Counted from the first letter of the stretch, positions 9,337-20,338 are shown. The stretch: 64,000 bases of DNA from Chloroflexota bacterium (GCA_011523515.1 WTGO01000069.1:1-64000), one strand, 5' to 3'. Made by a program: numbers and translations. The notes: a model not told the origin generated them from the sequence alone.

Positions 9337-10857
9337 ATGAAGCTGTTTAGATCTCTAGCGCCGCTCGTGCTGATCGTGGCGCTGATAGTCGGCATGGGCA
9401 TTGCGACTACTGCCCAAATGTCGGAGTCGGTTCTGCGCTCGGCGCATGACGCCGAGTGGACGGGGCTGGATCCGCATGTCGCCAGCACCGTGTCGAGCTT
9501 CCACGTACTGGCCAACGTCGTGGAGTCGCTTACGACCAACAATGACAATCTCGAATTGACGCCGCTGCTAGCCACCGACTGGTCGCAATCTGACGATGGT
9601 TTGACCTGGACTTTCAATATACGCGAAGGCGTGAATTTCTCCAACGGCGTAGAGATGACCTCAGAGCACGTGGTCTTCTCGATGAATCGCATCCTTGATC
9701 CGGATACCGGCTCGGGTCGCGTGGCAGCCGTAGGCGGCGCCGGTACGGTCTGGGAGGCCATGGGCGACTATGCTGTGACCGTCACCACGCCCGAACCGAA
9801 TGCCATACTGCCGATTCTGCTGTCGAGCCGCGCCACAGCCATCGTGCATCCCGACAGCGTCGATGAGAACGGCGTAATTGTCGTGCCCATCGGCACGGGT
9901 CCCTTCACAGTGGAGGACCTGGACGGCACCATCAGCATGACCCTGGCCAAGAACGAGGATTACTGGCAGGAGGGCTTGCCCCTGCTGGACGCGGTTGAAA
10001 TCACCGTTATTCAGGAAGACGCGGCCCGTGAAGCAGCGCTGCTGGGCGGTGAAGTCGACTTTGTCACCAGTGTTGCGCGCCAGGCGGTGCAGGCCCTGCA
10101 AGACAACCCCGATGTGAATGTGCTGGTGTCGCCTGCGCTGGCTTACAAGTACATCGGACTGAATCTCATGCGCGAGCCCTTTGACGATGTGCGCGTACGC
10201 CAGGCCATCGCCTACGCCATCAACCGCGACGATCTCTGCGCCGCGGGCGACTTTGGTTTGTGCACGCCGCTCTACGGCGGTCCCATCGATACTGCCAGCC
10301 CCTGGCACTTCGACTACGCGCCCTACTCGCAAGATATCGAAAAGGCCAAGGCGCTGATGGCGGAAGCCGGCTATGCGGATGGCTTTGAGATGGAGCTGAT
10401 GCCCACCTCGACCTATCAGGATACGGTGCGGCAGGCGCAGGTTCTGCAAGCGCAGTTGGGCGCCATCGGCATCCGCACGACCATCAACGCGCCAGAGTGG
10501 GCTGAATGGCTGGAACTCGAAGGCAACTTCCGCTACGACGGCTACATCTGCAGTTGGAATGGCTTGATTGATGTCGAGCAATATTACTACCTGCAGCATC
10601 GCACCGATGAAGTATTCAACTTCACCGGTTACAGCGATTCCGCCTTTGACGCGCTGGTCGAAGAAGGGCGTACAATCTCTGACTTTGACGAACGCTACGC
10701 CATTTACGAGCAAGCCAATCAGATCCTGGTTGATGCGGTGCCCTATGTGTACTTCTACAACCCGGCCTTCGTGCGTGCGATGAGCCCGAGTGTTCAGGGT
10801 TATGTCTTGCGCCCCGACAACAACAATCTCTACATAAACACCTGGCTCGAAGGATAG
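9337..10857 (+). CDS. ABC transporter substrate-binding protein (SBP family 5, dipeptide/oligopeptide type)
   Basis: Signal peptide and SBP_bac_5 features (EWTGLDPHVASTVSSFHVLANVVESL; VRQAIAYAINRDDL); AAGGAAA upstream of ATG. Confidence 0.9.
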   Translation: MKLFRSLAPLVLIVALIVGMGIATTAQMSESVLRSAHDAEWTGLDPHVASTVSSFHVLANVVESLTTNNDNLELTPLLATDWSQSDDGLTWTFNIREGVNFSNGVEMTSEHVVFSMNRILDPDTGSGRVAAVGGAGTVWEAMGDYAVTVTTPEPNAILPILLSSRATAIVHPDSVDENGVIVVPIGTGPFTVEDLDGTISMTLAKNEDYWQEGLPLLDAVEITVIQEDAAREAALLGGEVDFVTSVARQAVQALQDNPDVNVLVSPALAYKYIGLNLMREPFDDVRVRQAIAYAINRDDLCAAGDFGLCTPLYGGPIDTASPWHFDYAPYSQDIEKAKALMAEAGYADGFEMELMPTSTYQDTVRQAQVLQAQLGAIGIRTTINAPEWAEWLELEGNFRYDGYICSWNGLIDVEQYYYLQHRTDEVFNFTGYSDSAFDALVEEGRTISDFDERYAIYEQANQILVDAVPYVYFYNPAFVRAMSPSVQGYVLRPDNNNLYINTWLEG

Positions 10858-10864
10858 CCGCAAC

Positions 10865-10897
10865 GCGGGGCGGGTTGGCGCTGCCAGCTTGCCCCGC
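10865..10897 (+). terminator. Hairpin between dipeptide SBP gene and permease gene
   Basis: GCGGGGC...GCCCCGC 7-bp stem with inner TGGC-GCT-GCCA stem; no T tract. Confidence 0.45.
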
Positions 10898-10935
10898 ATC
10901 GACCCTCCCCAGCCAACCGCAGAGCGCTGAGAGGT

Positions 10936-11892
10936 GTGAGCATCTTGAACTATCAGTACGTATTGCAGCGATTGTTCACCGCACTGATAGTTGTGCTTGG
11001 CGTCACGTTTGTCGTCTTCATGATTATGCAAATCGTACCCGGCGATCCGGCTCGCGTCGTGCTGGGGCCCTACGCCAGTGATGAGTCGGTTGCGGGTTTG
11101 CGAGAACGTCTGGGGCTGAATCGGCCCTTTTTTGTGCAGTATGCCTCCTGGCTGGGCGGCGTCGTACAGGGCGACTTCGGCCAGAGCCTGCTCAACGGGC
11201 AGGAGGTGGCGCCGCAGCTGTGGGGGCGGGTGGGACCCTCATTTGAGCTGGCGATGGTGTCGCTGTTCGTTGGTTTGGCTATCGCCTTCCCCGTCGGCAT
11301 GATATCCGCGCTAAAACCGGGCAGCGCAATCGACATCGTGGCCACGCTCTTCAGTCAAATCGGCGTATCCGTGCCCACCTTCTGGATGGGCATCTTGCTG
11401 GTGATCGTCTTCGCGCTGAATCTAGGCGTGCTGCCACCTAGCGGCTATACGCCCATCACCGAAGACCCGGGCGATTGGCTGGCGCATATCGTTCTGCCGG
11501 CTTTCACCGCTGGTTTCGTCAGCGCCTCGATACAGACGCGCTTCATCCGCAGCGCCATGCTGGATGTCTTGAGCGCCAACTATGTACAGACCGCGCGCGC
11601 CAAGGGCCTGGCGGAGCGGAAAGTCATCGTTAATCACGCGCTTCGCAATGCGCTTATCAATATCGTGACGATTATCGGCTTGCAGATTACGGCGCTGTTC
11701 AGCGGTATCGTCATCGTCGAAGTGGTGTTTTCCTGGCCCGGCTTGGGTCGGCTGGCGCTTAACGCGGTGCTGGAGCGGGATTATCCGCTGCTGCAGGGCG
11801 CCGTCTTTTTTGTCGCCCTGATGGTGACTGTTGTGAACCTGTTTATTGATCTGCTGTATTTCTTTCTCGATCCGCGAATTGAGTTTGCTTAG
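10936..11892 (+). CDS. ABC transporter permease (DppB type)
   Basis: DppB/OppB-like (MQIVPGDPARVVLGPYASDE.. LRERLGLNRPFFVQYASWLGG); GTG start. Confidence 0.9.
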   Translation: MSILNYQYVLQRLFTALIVVLGVTFVVFMIMQIVPGDPARVVLGPYASDESVAGLRERLGLNRPFFVQYASWLGGVVQGDFGQSLLNGQEVAPQLWGRVGPSFELAMVSLFVGLAIAFPVGMISALKPGSAIDIVATLFSQIGVSVPTFWMGILLVIVFALNLGVLPPSGYTPITEDPGDWLAHIVLPAFTAGFVSASIQTRFIRSAMLDVLSANYVQTARAKGLAERKVIVNHALRNALINIVTIIGLQITALFSGIVIVEVVFSWPGLGRLALNAVLERDYPLLQGAVFFVALMVTVVNLFIDLLYFFLDPRIEFA

Positions 11893-11904
11893 GGCAGCGG
11901 GGCG

Positions 11905-12810
11905 ATGGCAGCGAAAGGCTCAAGATCCTTGGGCAAGCGGAAGCAGGCGGACGAAAGTCTGGGTCCGGCCAATACTTTGTGGCGCGACGCCGGCCAGCGC
12001 TTGCTGCGACACCGCTTGGCGATGTTCGGTGTCCTGGTGCTGCTGACCGTATTGGTGATGGGCATTTTCGGGCCAGCCATCACGCCTTACGACCCGAACG
12101 GCATGGACTTCGCCAACCGTTTTGCCGATCCGTCCTTCGCCAATCCCATGGGCACTGACGACTTCGGCCGAGACATATTCTCGCGTATTATCATCGGCGC
12201 GCGCGTCTCCCTGCAAGTTGGCTTTGTTGCTGTAAGCGTCGCTACCATCATCGGTACCGGCCTGGGTTTGATCGCCGGTTATGGTTCGCGCCTGACTGAC
12301 GAAGTCATCATGCGGGCCATGGACGTCTTGTACGCTTTTCCGGCGATACTATTGGCGATTGCCATCATGGCGGCCTTGGGCAAGGGCATCGGCAACGCCA
12401 TGATCGCCATTGGCCTGGTCTATATTCCTATATTCGCCCGCATTGCGCGCGCGGCGGTCTTGGGCATTCGCAACGAAGAATTCATCATCGCGGCCAAAGC
12501 CATGGGCGCCGGCGATGCGCGCATCCTCATTTCGCATGTTTTGCCCAATGTGCTGTCGCCAATCATCGTCGAAATCACCTTGAGCCTGGCCTTTGCCATC
12601 CTGGCCGAGGCGTCGCTGAGTTTCTTCGGGCTGGGTACGCAGCCGCCCGACCCCAGCTGGGGACGCATGCTCTCCGAAGGTCGCGATTTCTTCCGTCAGT
12701 CGGGCTGGATGGGGGTGTTCCCGGGCCTGGCGATCTTCTTCACGGTCATGGGCTTCAATTTTTTGGGAGACGGGCTGCGCGATGCGCTGGATCCCAAGCT
12801 GCGGCGTTAG
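11905..12810 (+). CDS. ABC transporter permease (DppC type)
   Basis: DppC/OppC-like (MGTDDFGRDIFSRIIIGARVSLQVG). Confidence 0.9.
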   Translation: MAAKGSRSLGKRKQADESLGPANTLWRDAGQRLLRHRLAMFGVLVLLTVLVMGIFGPAITPYDPNGMDFANRFADPSFANPMGTDDFGRDIFSRIIIGARVSLQVGFVAVSVATIIGTGLGLIAGYGSRLTDEVIMRAMDVLYAFPAILLAIAIMAALGKGIGNAMIAIGLVYIPIFARIARAAVLGIRNEEFIIAAKAMGAGDARILISHVLPNVLSPIIVEITLSLAFAILAEASLSFFGLGTQPPDPSWGRMLSEGRDFFRQSGWMGVFPGLAIFFTVMGFNFLGDGLRDALDPKLRR

Positions 12811-12819
12811 GCGGGCGCT

Positions 12820-15051
12820 GTGAATCCCTCGGCGCCTCGACAGCGTTTGGTCGGCACGGCGGTTCTGTCGGCAAGCGCGCTCTTGCTGGAAATCTCATTA
12901 ACCCGGCTCTTTTCCGTAATCTATTTCCCGCCTTATGTCTATTTCATCATCTCGGTGTCTATTCTGGGCATCGGCATAGGCGCGGCCCTACCCGCGACCC
13001 GCCCGGCGCTCGCCGCCAGTAGCCGCTTGGCCATATATTGCATGGGCGCGGCTGGTTCAACCTTCCTCTTGCTCCTGCTGGCGACCTTGGGTCGGGCATC
13101 CCTCATTCAATTGCCCTTATTTGCATTTCTGGCGCTGACGTTCGCCTGCTTCGGTCTGGCGATTTCATCCATCTTCACTCTACATCCGACAGCGGGCCGA
13201 GCGCTGTATATGGCGGACTTACTGGGCGCGGGGATCGGCGCGCTGCTGGCAATCCCGCTGCTCAACCAATTCGGCGCTGTTAATGCTATGCTCGTCGCCG
13301 CTTTGGGCTTCTCTCTGGCCGGCCTCTATTTTGCGGCGGGACGCCTGGCTGTGGTGGCGATAGCCGCGCTCGGCCTCTCTGTTGTGGCATTTTCGGTCAA
13401 CGTAACTACGACTGCTTTGCAAGTGAACATGGCCGCCGTAACCAGTGAAAAGCCGATTGTCGCGGCGCTGCAAGCCGGCGGAAAAGTCCTCGAAAGCCGC
13501 TGGGATGCCTTCGCCCGCACCGATTTGCTCGATCCTGGCGACGGCGAATCGTTGCGCATTTATGTCGATGGCGGCGCCGCGTCGATCATGCCCAGCGCAA
13601 CGCACGCTGCCGAATTGATGCGCGACATCGGGTTTTTCCCTTTCGCCACCGAACAGCCCGAACGCGTCTATATCCTGGGGCCCGGCGCGGGGCTGGATGT
13701 TTTCTTCGCGCTGCAGGGCCGCGCCAAGGTCGTCACGGCGGTGGAGGTCAATCGCGCAGCCGTAGCGATGGTGGACGAATGGCGCGCCTACAACGGCGGT
13801 GTATATGATTCGCCGGGCGTCCAGGTGATTGTGGACGATGGCCGGAGCGCGCTGCGGCGATCTGATGACCAATACGATCTCATTTATCTATCGCAGGTTG
13901 TAACTCTGGCGGCGGAGCGCGGCGGTTATGCGCTGTCGGAGAACGCGATCTACACCGTAGACGCCTTCGCTGAGTATCTGTCGCATTTGGCTGAGGGCGG
14001 ACAGATTGCGCTCAAGCTCTACGACGAAGTCACCTTGACCCGCGCTTTGTCAACGGCGCTGGCGGCCTTGCGGCGGCAGGGTATGGACGACCAGACGGCG
14101 CTGACACATCTGATGGCCTTCGTGGACGAACGCAGCGCACAGCCGGTTCCGTTGCTCTTGATCGGCGCGCAGGCCTTTGAAGAAGACGATTCGCTGGTGC
14201 TGGGCGCGATCGCGCGCGATGTTGGCTTTAGGCCGCTGCTTCTGCCCCATGTAATGGTGCAGTCTCCTTTGGACCAGGTGGCGGGCGGAGAGCAAGCTTT
14301 CGCCGCCATCGTCGCCGAGTCTGAAGTGGACATTTCCGCGCCGACGGACGACCGCCCCTATTTCTTTCAGCTGGAGCGCGGTGTACCAGCCGGCCTGCAG
14401 CCCCTGGCGGCCATAGTCGCTTTGCTGTCGCTAATTCTGCTCGCTATCTGCCTGGGTTATGTTCGACATGAGCGGGATACTGCCGCGCGGCGCCTGCCAT
14501 TGTATTTCGCCGCGCTCGGCGTCGGCTTTATCGCCCTGGAGATATATGCCATACATCAGACACGCTTATTTCTGGGACATCCGACCATGGCGGTAACCCT
14601 GGTCTTGGTCACATTTCTGGTCGGCGGCGGAATCGGAAGCGGGCTCAGCCAGCTGTCAATCGCGCGCGCATTTCGACAGCGGCCGCCATTGGTTACCGCG
14701 CTGGTTGTCCTGCTTGTAATCGGTTGGAGCGCAGTGTGGACCATTGTCAGCCCTGAGCTTATTGCAACCGAGGTTGAGCTGAGGGCTGCAGCGGTTATGT
14801 TGTCCTTGCTGCCCTTGACACTCCTTCTTGGTATTCCTTTTCCACACGCGCTGGAGATCGCGGGCGCAGCCGGTCCGCGGCAGATTGCCATCGCCTGGTC
14901 GATGAACGGCTTGATGACGGTGGTAGGCTCGGTTGTCGCCGTCGTTCTTTCTATCTCCTTGGGATTCAGCGCCGTTCTCTTTTTGGGCGGCGGCGCCTAT
15001 GTCGTCGCAACCCTGATTTCGTTAGGGATGCTAGGTCGGGAGCCAGCATGA
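12820..15051 (+). CDS. Polytopic membrane protein with spermidine synthase/SAM-methyltransferase-like domain
   Basis: N-terminal TM block, Rossmann motif VYILGPGAGLDVFFAL, C-terminal TM block; GTG start. Confidence 0.75.
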   Translation: MNPSAPRQRLVGTAVLSASALLLEISLTRLFSVIYFPPYVYFIISVSILGIGIGAALPATRPALAASSRLAIYCMGAAGSTFLLLLLATLGRASLIQLPLFAFLALTFACFGLAISSIFTLHPTAGRALYMADLLGAGIGALLAIPLLNQFGAVNAMLVAALGFSLAGLYFAAGRLAVVAIAALGLSVVAFSVNVTTTALQVNMAAVTSEKPIVAALQAGGKVLESRWDAFARTDLLDPGDGESLRIYVDGGAASIMPSATHAAELMRDIGFFPFATEQPERVYILGPGAGLDVFFALQGRAKVVTAVEVNRAAVAMVDEWRAYNGGVYDSPGVQVIVDDGRSALRRSDDQYDLIYLSQVVTLAAERGGYALSENAIYTVDAFAEYLSHLAEGGQIALKLYDEVTLTRALSTALAALRRQGMDDQTALTHLMAFVDERSAQPVPLLLIGAQAFEEDDSLVLGAIARDVGFRPLLLPHVMVQSPLDQVAGGEQAFAAIVAESEVDISAPTDDRPYFFQLERGVPAGLQPLAAIVALLSLILLAICLGYVRHERDTAARRLPLYFAALGVGFIALEIYAIHQTRLFLGHPTMAVTLVLVTFLVGGGIGSGLSQLSIARAFRQRPPLVTALVVLLVIGWSAVWTIVSPELIATEVELRAAAVMLSLLPLTLLLGIPFPHALEIAGAAGPRQIAIAWSMNGLMTVVGSVVAVVLSISLGFSAVLFLGGGAYVVATLISLGMLGREPA

Positions 15052-16862
15052 GCCTTGTTCGAGAATCTACGTCTGCGGAACCTATCAGGCTGATGGCGAA
15101 AGTAGGCAGCTGCTGGTCGCCCTCCTTTTCGCCGATCGGCCAGAATCTGGCCTTCATCAGCGACATGACCGGGAGACCGCAAGTTTGGTGGCTGCCGTCA
15201 TCCGGCGGATACCCGCGCGCGGTGACCGCTTTCGCGGAACAGATTAGCGAGGTCGTCTGGTCACCAGCGGGCGACTGGCTGGCGATCCAAGCGGCGCCGG
15301 GCGGGGGTATGAACTCGCAAATTGACCTCGTCCGTCTCGATGGCTCGGGGCGCCGGCGCATCACCCCCGGAGGCGCCAGCAACAATTGGCTGAATTGCTG
15401 GACGCCCGACGGCGGCGCAGTGATCTTCTCATCGAATATGAATGATGTCAGCTCCATGGACAGCTATCTGTACTGTATCGAGACAGGTGAGACGCGCCGG
15501 ATCGCGGCCAATAGCGGCGCCGGCGTCGTGGAACATGTCGCCACGGATAGCCGGCAATTGCTGCTAAACCGCATGGTCTATCGCGGTGACAACAACGTAT
15601 ATTTGGCTAGCCTCATCGAGGACGATGAGCATTTGCTGACCGAGCATGAGCCGCCCGCTAGCTTCAGCAACGCGCGCTTCTCGCATGTCGATGACTGCGT
15701 GTACATGATTTCCAACCGCGACCATGACCTGGCTAGTTTCGTCCGCGTATCCCTAACGCGCAGCCCGCTGTGGGAAACCTTGCGGTCGCGCGCGAATGCC
15801 GAGCTGGAGCAATTCGCGATCTCTGCCGAAGACCGGCTCGCGGCGCTGGTGTGGAACAGCGCCGGCCGACACGAACTGGAATTGCTGGAACTTGAGGAGA
15901 ATCGAACTGCCGCGAAAATCGATCTGCCGGGCGAGATCGTCGAGTCGCTCACATTCTCAGATGATGGCGCCAGGTTGGCGCTGACAGTCTCCGGCGCGAG
16001 GCTGCCACGGGACATCTGGCTGCTGGAGACGGCCGATCGCAGCATGCGACAGCTTACGCACAGTCCCCACATCGGCGTCGACCTGACGGCGCTGGCTGGC
16101 GCAACATTGCTCGAATACGCTGCGCATGATGGGCTGCCCTTGAGCGGCTGGCTATACACACCGCGCGAGGGCTGCGCGCCCTTTCCCACGGCGCTCAGTT
16201 TCCATGGCGGGCCCGAGGGCCAGGAACAGCCGCGCTTTCGCTATGAGTATCAGGCGCTGGTTGCCCAAGGCATCGCCGTCTTTGCGCCGAATGTCCGCGG
16301 CTCAGCCGGTTTTGGCAAGCGCTTTGTAAACCTGGACAACGGCGCCCTGCGTGTGAATGCTATTCAGGACATCGCCGCGACCGCGCAATTTCTGATCGAC
16401 AGCGGCCTGGCTGTATCAAACCGAATCGGCATTATGGGCGGGTCGTACGGCGGCTACATGACCATGGCTGGGCTGACGGAGTTTCCGGACATGTTTGCTG
16501 CCGGAGTCAACATCTACGGTCTGGTCAATTTCAAGACCTTCTTCGAACAAACAGAACCGTGGATGGCGAGCATCTCCAAGATCGAATACGGCGACCCGGA
16601 GACGGAGGGCGACCTGCTGGACGCGCTTTCGCCCATTCACAAGATGGACCGCGTCACTGCGCCAACGCTGGTGCTGCACGGCGCCAACGATACCAATGTA
16701 CCGGTCTACGAAGCCGAGCAAGTCGTGCAGAATCTGCGCGAGCGGAATGTGCCGGTCGAGTACATCTTGTTCCCGGACGAAGGTCACGGATTCCGCAATG
16801 AGGAAAACCGCATCGCTGCGGCCATCGCCATCGTCGGTTGGTTTGCAAAATACTTGCTCTGA
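15048..16862 (+). CDS. S9 family (prolyl oligopeptidase-type) peptidase
   Basis: WD40-like N-terminal region; nucleophile motif GGSYGGYMT; C-terminal FPDEGHGF; start overlaps previous stop. Confidence 0.9.
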   Translation: MSLVRESTSAEPIRLMAKVGSCWSPSFSPIGQNLAFISDMTGRPQVWWLPSSGGYPRAVTAFAEQISEVVWSPAGDWLAIQAAPGGGMNSQIDLVRLDGSGRRRITPGGASNNWLNCWTPDGGAVIFSSNMNDVSSMDSYLYCIETGETRRIAANSGAGVVEHVATDSRQLLLNRMVYRGDNNVYLASLIEDDEHLLTEHEPPASFSNARFSHVDDCVYMISNRDHDLASFVRVSLTRSPLWETLRSRANAELEQFAISAEDRLAALVWNSAGRHELELLELEENRTAAKIDLPGEIVESLTFSDDGARLALTVSGARLPRDIWLLETADRSMRQLTHSPHIGVDLTALAGATLLEYAAHDGLPLSGWLYTPREGCAPFPTALSFHGGPEGQEQPRFRYEYQALVAQGIAVFAPNVRGSAGFGKRFVNLDNGALRVNAIQDIAATAQFLIDSGLAVSNRIGIMGGSYGGYMTMAGLTEFPDMFAAGVNIYGLVNFKTFFEQTEPWMASISKIEYGDPETEGDLLDALSPIHKMDRVTAPTLVLHGANDTNVPVYEAEQVVQNLRERNVPVEYILFPDEGHGFRNEENRIAAAIAIVGWFAKYLL

Positions 16863-16950
16863 CGTTGTTACGGGTTAGCGGCGTGCGTGTTTTCCTCAGA
16901 TTTGCTAACATGGGGTGGTGCGGAAACATGGATCGGCCAAGGTGAAAAAC

Positions 16951-17784
16951 ATGGGCGAAATGACAATCGGCTGCGCGCTTTGGACACTGGGGGCCACCCC
17001 GGACGTGGCAAGTTTGGCGCGACAAATGGAAATCGCGGCGGAGATCGGCTGTACATCCGTGCAGCCCTGGGTCGTTGACTTTGAGTACCGTCCCTGCATA
17101 CTTGATCCCGAGGTCGGCTCTGCGGCCGATCGGCGGGAGGTCCTGCGGATTGCCGAGTCGCTTGGACTGTCGTTCAGCGGCTTCTGCGCGCAACTGCAGG
17201 GCGCTGTGACCTACGGCGGATTGGAAGAGCGCGACGGCTTGCGCTGGCGGATAGACAAGACCAAGCAAGCGCTCAATAGCACAGCCGAGCTGGGCGGCAA
17301 CATCGTGACGACCCATGCCGGCGTGCTGCCGGAGGACAAGTCCGACCCGGCCTATCAGATACTCCTGGGATCGGTCGGCGAGATCGCGGAACACGGCGCC
17401 AGTGTTGGCGTGTATTTCGCCTTGGAAACCGGGCAGGAATCGCCGCAAGCGCTGGGCGACTTAATCGACGAAGTCAACAGTCCCTGGCTGAAGGTCAATT
17501 ACGATCCCTGCAACCTGCTCAGATTCGGCTCTGAAGCCGGCACGATTCGCGGTGTTTATGACTTGGGCGACAAGATCATTCACACGCACGCCAAAGATTG
17601 GAATCCGGAGACGCGCCAAGCTACCTGCGGCGAGGGTCTGGTGCCCTGGGACGGCTATATTCAGGCGCTGCGCGACATCGGCTACCAGGGCGTATTAGCC
17701 ATTGAAGACGAGACCGGAAACGAAGACATGATCGGCTCGATTTCGCGCAGTTACGCGTTTATACGAGGCTATCTCAATGATTAA
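16951..17784 (+). CDS. Sugar phosphate isomerase/epimerase (xylose isomerase-like TIM barrel)
   Basis: AP_endonuc_2-like sequence (WLKVNYDPCNLLRFG.., GVLAIEDETGNED). Confidence 0.85.
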   Translation: MGEMTIGCALWTLGATPDVASLARQMEIAAEIGCTSVQPWVVDFEYRPCILDPEVGSAADRREVLRIAESLGLSFSGFCAQLQGAVTYGGLEERDGLRWRIDKTKQALNSTAELGGNIVTTHAGVLPEDKSDPAYQILLGSVGEIAEHGASVGVYFALETGQESPQALGDLIDEVNSPWLKVNYDPCNLLRFGSEAGTIRGVYDLGDKIIHTHAKDWNPETRQATCGEGLVPWDGYIQALRDIGYQGVLAIEDETGNEDMIGSISRSYAFIRGYLND

Positions 17785-18826
17785 CGTCGGAATCCTCGGC
17801 GCTGGCGGGATCGCCGCGCTGAGCCACTTGCCCGAGATCGCGGAAGTCGACGGTATGCGCGTGACACATATCTGTGGGCGCACCGAGCGCCGTCTGCGTC
17901 TGCTCTGCGACCGCTTTGACGTGCCGCGCTATTCGACCAGTTGGGTCGATCTGCTGGCCGATGATGAACTGGACGCGGTGATTGTGGCGCTGCCACATCC
18001 CTTGCATGCCGACGCCGGGTTGGCCGTGCTGCAGCAGGGTTTGCATCTCTTCATGCAGAAGCCGCTATGCACCACGGTAGATGAAGCGAATCAACTGGTC
18101 GCCTCCAGCGAGGCGCGGCCTGGGCAAGCTGTATATTGCCGCCCTTCATTTGACCCGGTCGTTTACGAAATGAAACGGCAATTGGCGGCTGGCGCAGTCG
18201 GCACAGTCTCGGGAGCACTGGCGCGCCACAGCCACGGCGGGCCGGAGATCTACTATGCCGAGGTGACGGACAGCTTTGAGGAGCCGCGCGTCGAAGACGA
18301 CTTCTGGTTTTTCGATGCCGATACGGCCGGCGGCGGCGCGCTGATCGACATGGGCGTATACTCAATCGCCAATATCGTAGCGCTCTTGGGCAAGGTGGAC
18401 CATGTGACGGCGCGTATGGCCACAGTCGCCAAGCCGACCGTCATGGAGGATACCGCCACGCTAATACTGGAAATGGCGAGTGGCGCCTTGGCCACCGCCG
18501 AAACTGGCTGGTGCGACCCTGCTCGCTCATCCTACCTGCGTGTACATGGAACCGCCGGCAAGCTCATTAAACGCGATGAATCGATTGACTATATTCGTCC
18601 GAGTTCATTCGAGCGCGAATGGGCCGAGCCGCTGGTCGACGAAATCAGGCCGGCGCCCGTGGTCAATCAGCATGAAGAATGGCTGCGCTGCATCGACAGC
18701 GGCGAGCAGCCTCAGCTATCAAACTTGTGGGTGGCGCGACATGTCACCGAGATCATGCTAGCGGCGGTCGCATCACACGACAAAGGCGCGCGCATCGCGG
18801 TCAAGACCGATCCCCAACTTTTCTGA
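17777..18826 (+). CDS. Gfo/Idh/MocA family oxidoreductase
   Basis: N-terminal Rossmann GILGAGGIAALSHLPEIA; MQKPLCTTVDEA. Confidence 0.9.
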   Translation: MINVGILGAGGIAALSHLPEIAEVDGMRVTHICGRTERRLRLLCDRFDVPRYSTSWVDLLADDELDAVIVALPHPLHADAGLAVLQQGLHLFMQKPLCTTVDEANQLVASSEARPGQAVYCRPSFDPVVYEMKRQLAAGAVGTVSGALARHSHGGPEIYYAEVTDSFEEPRVEDDFWFFDADTAGGGALIDMGVYSIANIVALLGKVDHVTARMATVAKPTVMEDTATLILEMASGALATAETGWCDPARSSYLRVHGTAGKLIKRDESIDYIRPSSFEREWAEPLVDEIRPAPVVNQHEEWLRCIDSGEQPQLSNLWVARHVTEIMLAAVASHDKGARIAVKTDPQLF

Positions 18827-18829
18827 CGC

Positions 18830-20338
18830 TTACACCTCAACGCCCAGTGCAGTGAATGATAGCGGCGGCAAGCTCATCTCGGCTTTGCCGTCAATAATCC
18901 GCGGCGCGTAAATGGCCTGCGTCGTCAGTTGATTCGGGTTACCCCAGGTGTTGGCGGCTTTGGGGTCCTGGCCAGCCAACTGATGCGCTGACGAGATGCG
19001 CTTCGGCGCGATGTCTTGCCAATGGATCTCCAGCGGCACTCTGTCGGTTTGGCTGCGATTGACGATAAAAATTGTATTTTTACCCGCCTCAGCATCGTAG
19101 GCGGCGGACACATCCAGCAGCGGCATATCCCCGAATTTCTTTGTCTCATAGCGCGGCGAGTCCACCAGCAAGTCCAACGAGTTTCCACTGGCCATCTGGC
19201 TGAACATCAGCAAGGGATAATAGGTCGTTTGCTTTAGCACGTCCTCTCGCGTCGTAAGTATCGGTGCGATAACATTGACGATCTGCGCGATGCAGGCGAT
19301 TTTCAGCACATCGGCTCTGCGCAGGAAGACATTCAACCACTGGGCCACGACCAACGCGTCTTCGAGGTTATAGACCTCTTCAATCAGGTGCGGCGCCTCG
19401 GTCCAGCCGCCGCGTTTGTCGCTTAAGTCGTTCGCCTTGTACCAGACGTTCCACTCGTCCCAAGACAGGTAAACATCATGCTTGGAACGCGTCTTGGCTT
19501 TCACGTAGCGCAGTACGGCGGCGACTGTGTCGACGTAGTCTTCGAAGGTGGCGCTTAGCGCGAGGAAGCTGGCTGTATCGTCGTCCAGATTGTCGGCGTA
19601 ATAGTGCATGGAGTGATAATTGACGAGCTCCCAGCACATTTCGAGGCCGATGCGATCCCATTCGGGATAGGTGGGCATCTTCGAGCTTGATGAGCCGCAG
19701 AGCACCATTTCGATCGAGCTGTCGTGCAAGCGCATCAGCTTGGCCGCTTCGCGCGCCTTCGTTCCGTACTCGGCGGCTTCCAGGTGGCCGATTTGCCAGG
19801 GACCGTCCATTTCGTTGCCCAGGCACCAGTACTTGACGCCATACGGTGCTTTGTGACCATTTGCCGCGCGCATATTCGCGTAATGGCTGCCTGGCTGCGC
19901 ATTGCAATACTCGACGAGGTTGGCGGCGTCTTGAATCGTTCCCGTGCCCAAGTTGACCGCCAGCATCGGCTCCGTCCCGATTTCGTGGCAGAAGTGGATA
20001 AACTCGTCCGTGCCAAACTGGTTGGTCTCGACCGACTGCCACGCAATTTCCCGCCGGCGCGGCCGCTGGTCTTTCGGTCCGATGCCGTCTTCCCAGCGAT
20101 AGCCGCTGACGAAGTTGCCGCCGGGATATCGCATCGAACGGTAGTTGAGCTCGCGTAGCGCCGCCAGTACGTCTTTACGCAAGCCGTTTTCGTCGGCGTG
20201 CGGCGAGGCTGGATCATAGATGCCATCATAAATGCAGCGGCCCAGGTGTTCGGCGAAACCGCTGAACAGCAGGGGCGAAATCTCGCCGATCACTCGTTTG
20301 GAGTCCACATAAATATGGGCGGTCGATTCTTGACTCAT
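18830..20338 (-). CDS. Alpha-L-arabinofuranosidase, GH51
   Basis: GH51-like N-terminus ([26 protein letters not shown]), [21 protein letters not shown]. Confidence 0.9.
   Translation of the reverse strand: MSQESTAHIYVDSKRVIGEISPLLFSGFAEHLGRCIYDGIYDPASPHADENGLRKDVLAALRELNYRSMRYPGGNFVSGYRWEDGIGPKDQRPRRREIAWQSVETNQFGTDEFIHFCHEIGTEPMLAVNLGTGTIQDAANLVEYCNAQPGSHYANMRAANGHKAPYGVKYWCLGNEMDGPWQIGHLEAAEYGTKAREAAKLMRLHDSSIEMVLCGSSSSKMPTYPEWDRIGLEMCWELVNYHSMHYYADNLDDDTASFLALSATFEDYVDTVAAVLRYVKAKTRSKHDVYLSWDEWNVWYKANDLSDKRGGWTEAPHLIEEVYNLEDALVVAQWLNVFLRRADVLKIACIAQIVNVIAPILTTREDVLKQTTYYPLLMFSQMASGNSLDLLVDSPRYETKKFGDMPLLDVSAAYDAEAGKNTIFIVNRSQTDRVPLEIHWQDIAPKRISSAHQLAGQDPKAANTWGNPNQLTTQAIYAPRIIDGKAEMSLPPLSFTALGVEV

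Noticed and set aside
9661-11031. 456-aa minus-strand ORF antisense to the dipeptide SBP
   Set aside because: Lies opposite a clear SBP_bac_5 gene; composition typical of high-GC shadow ORFs, no recognisable domain.
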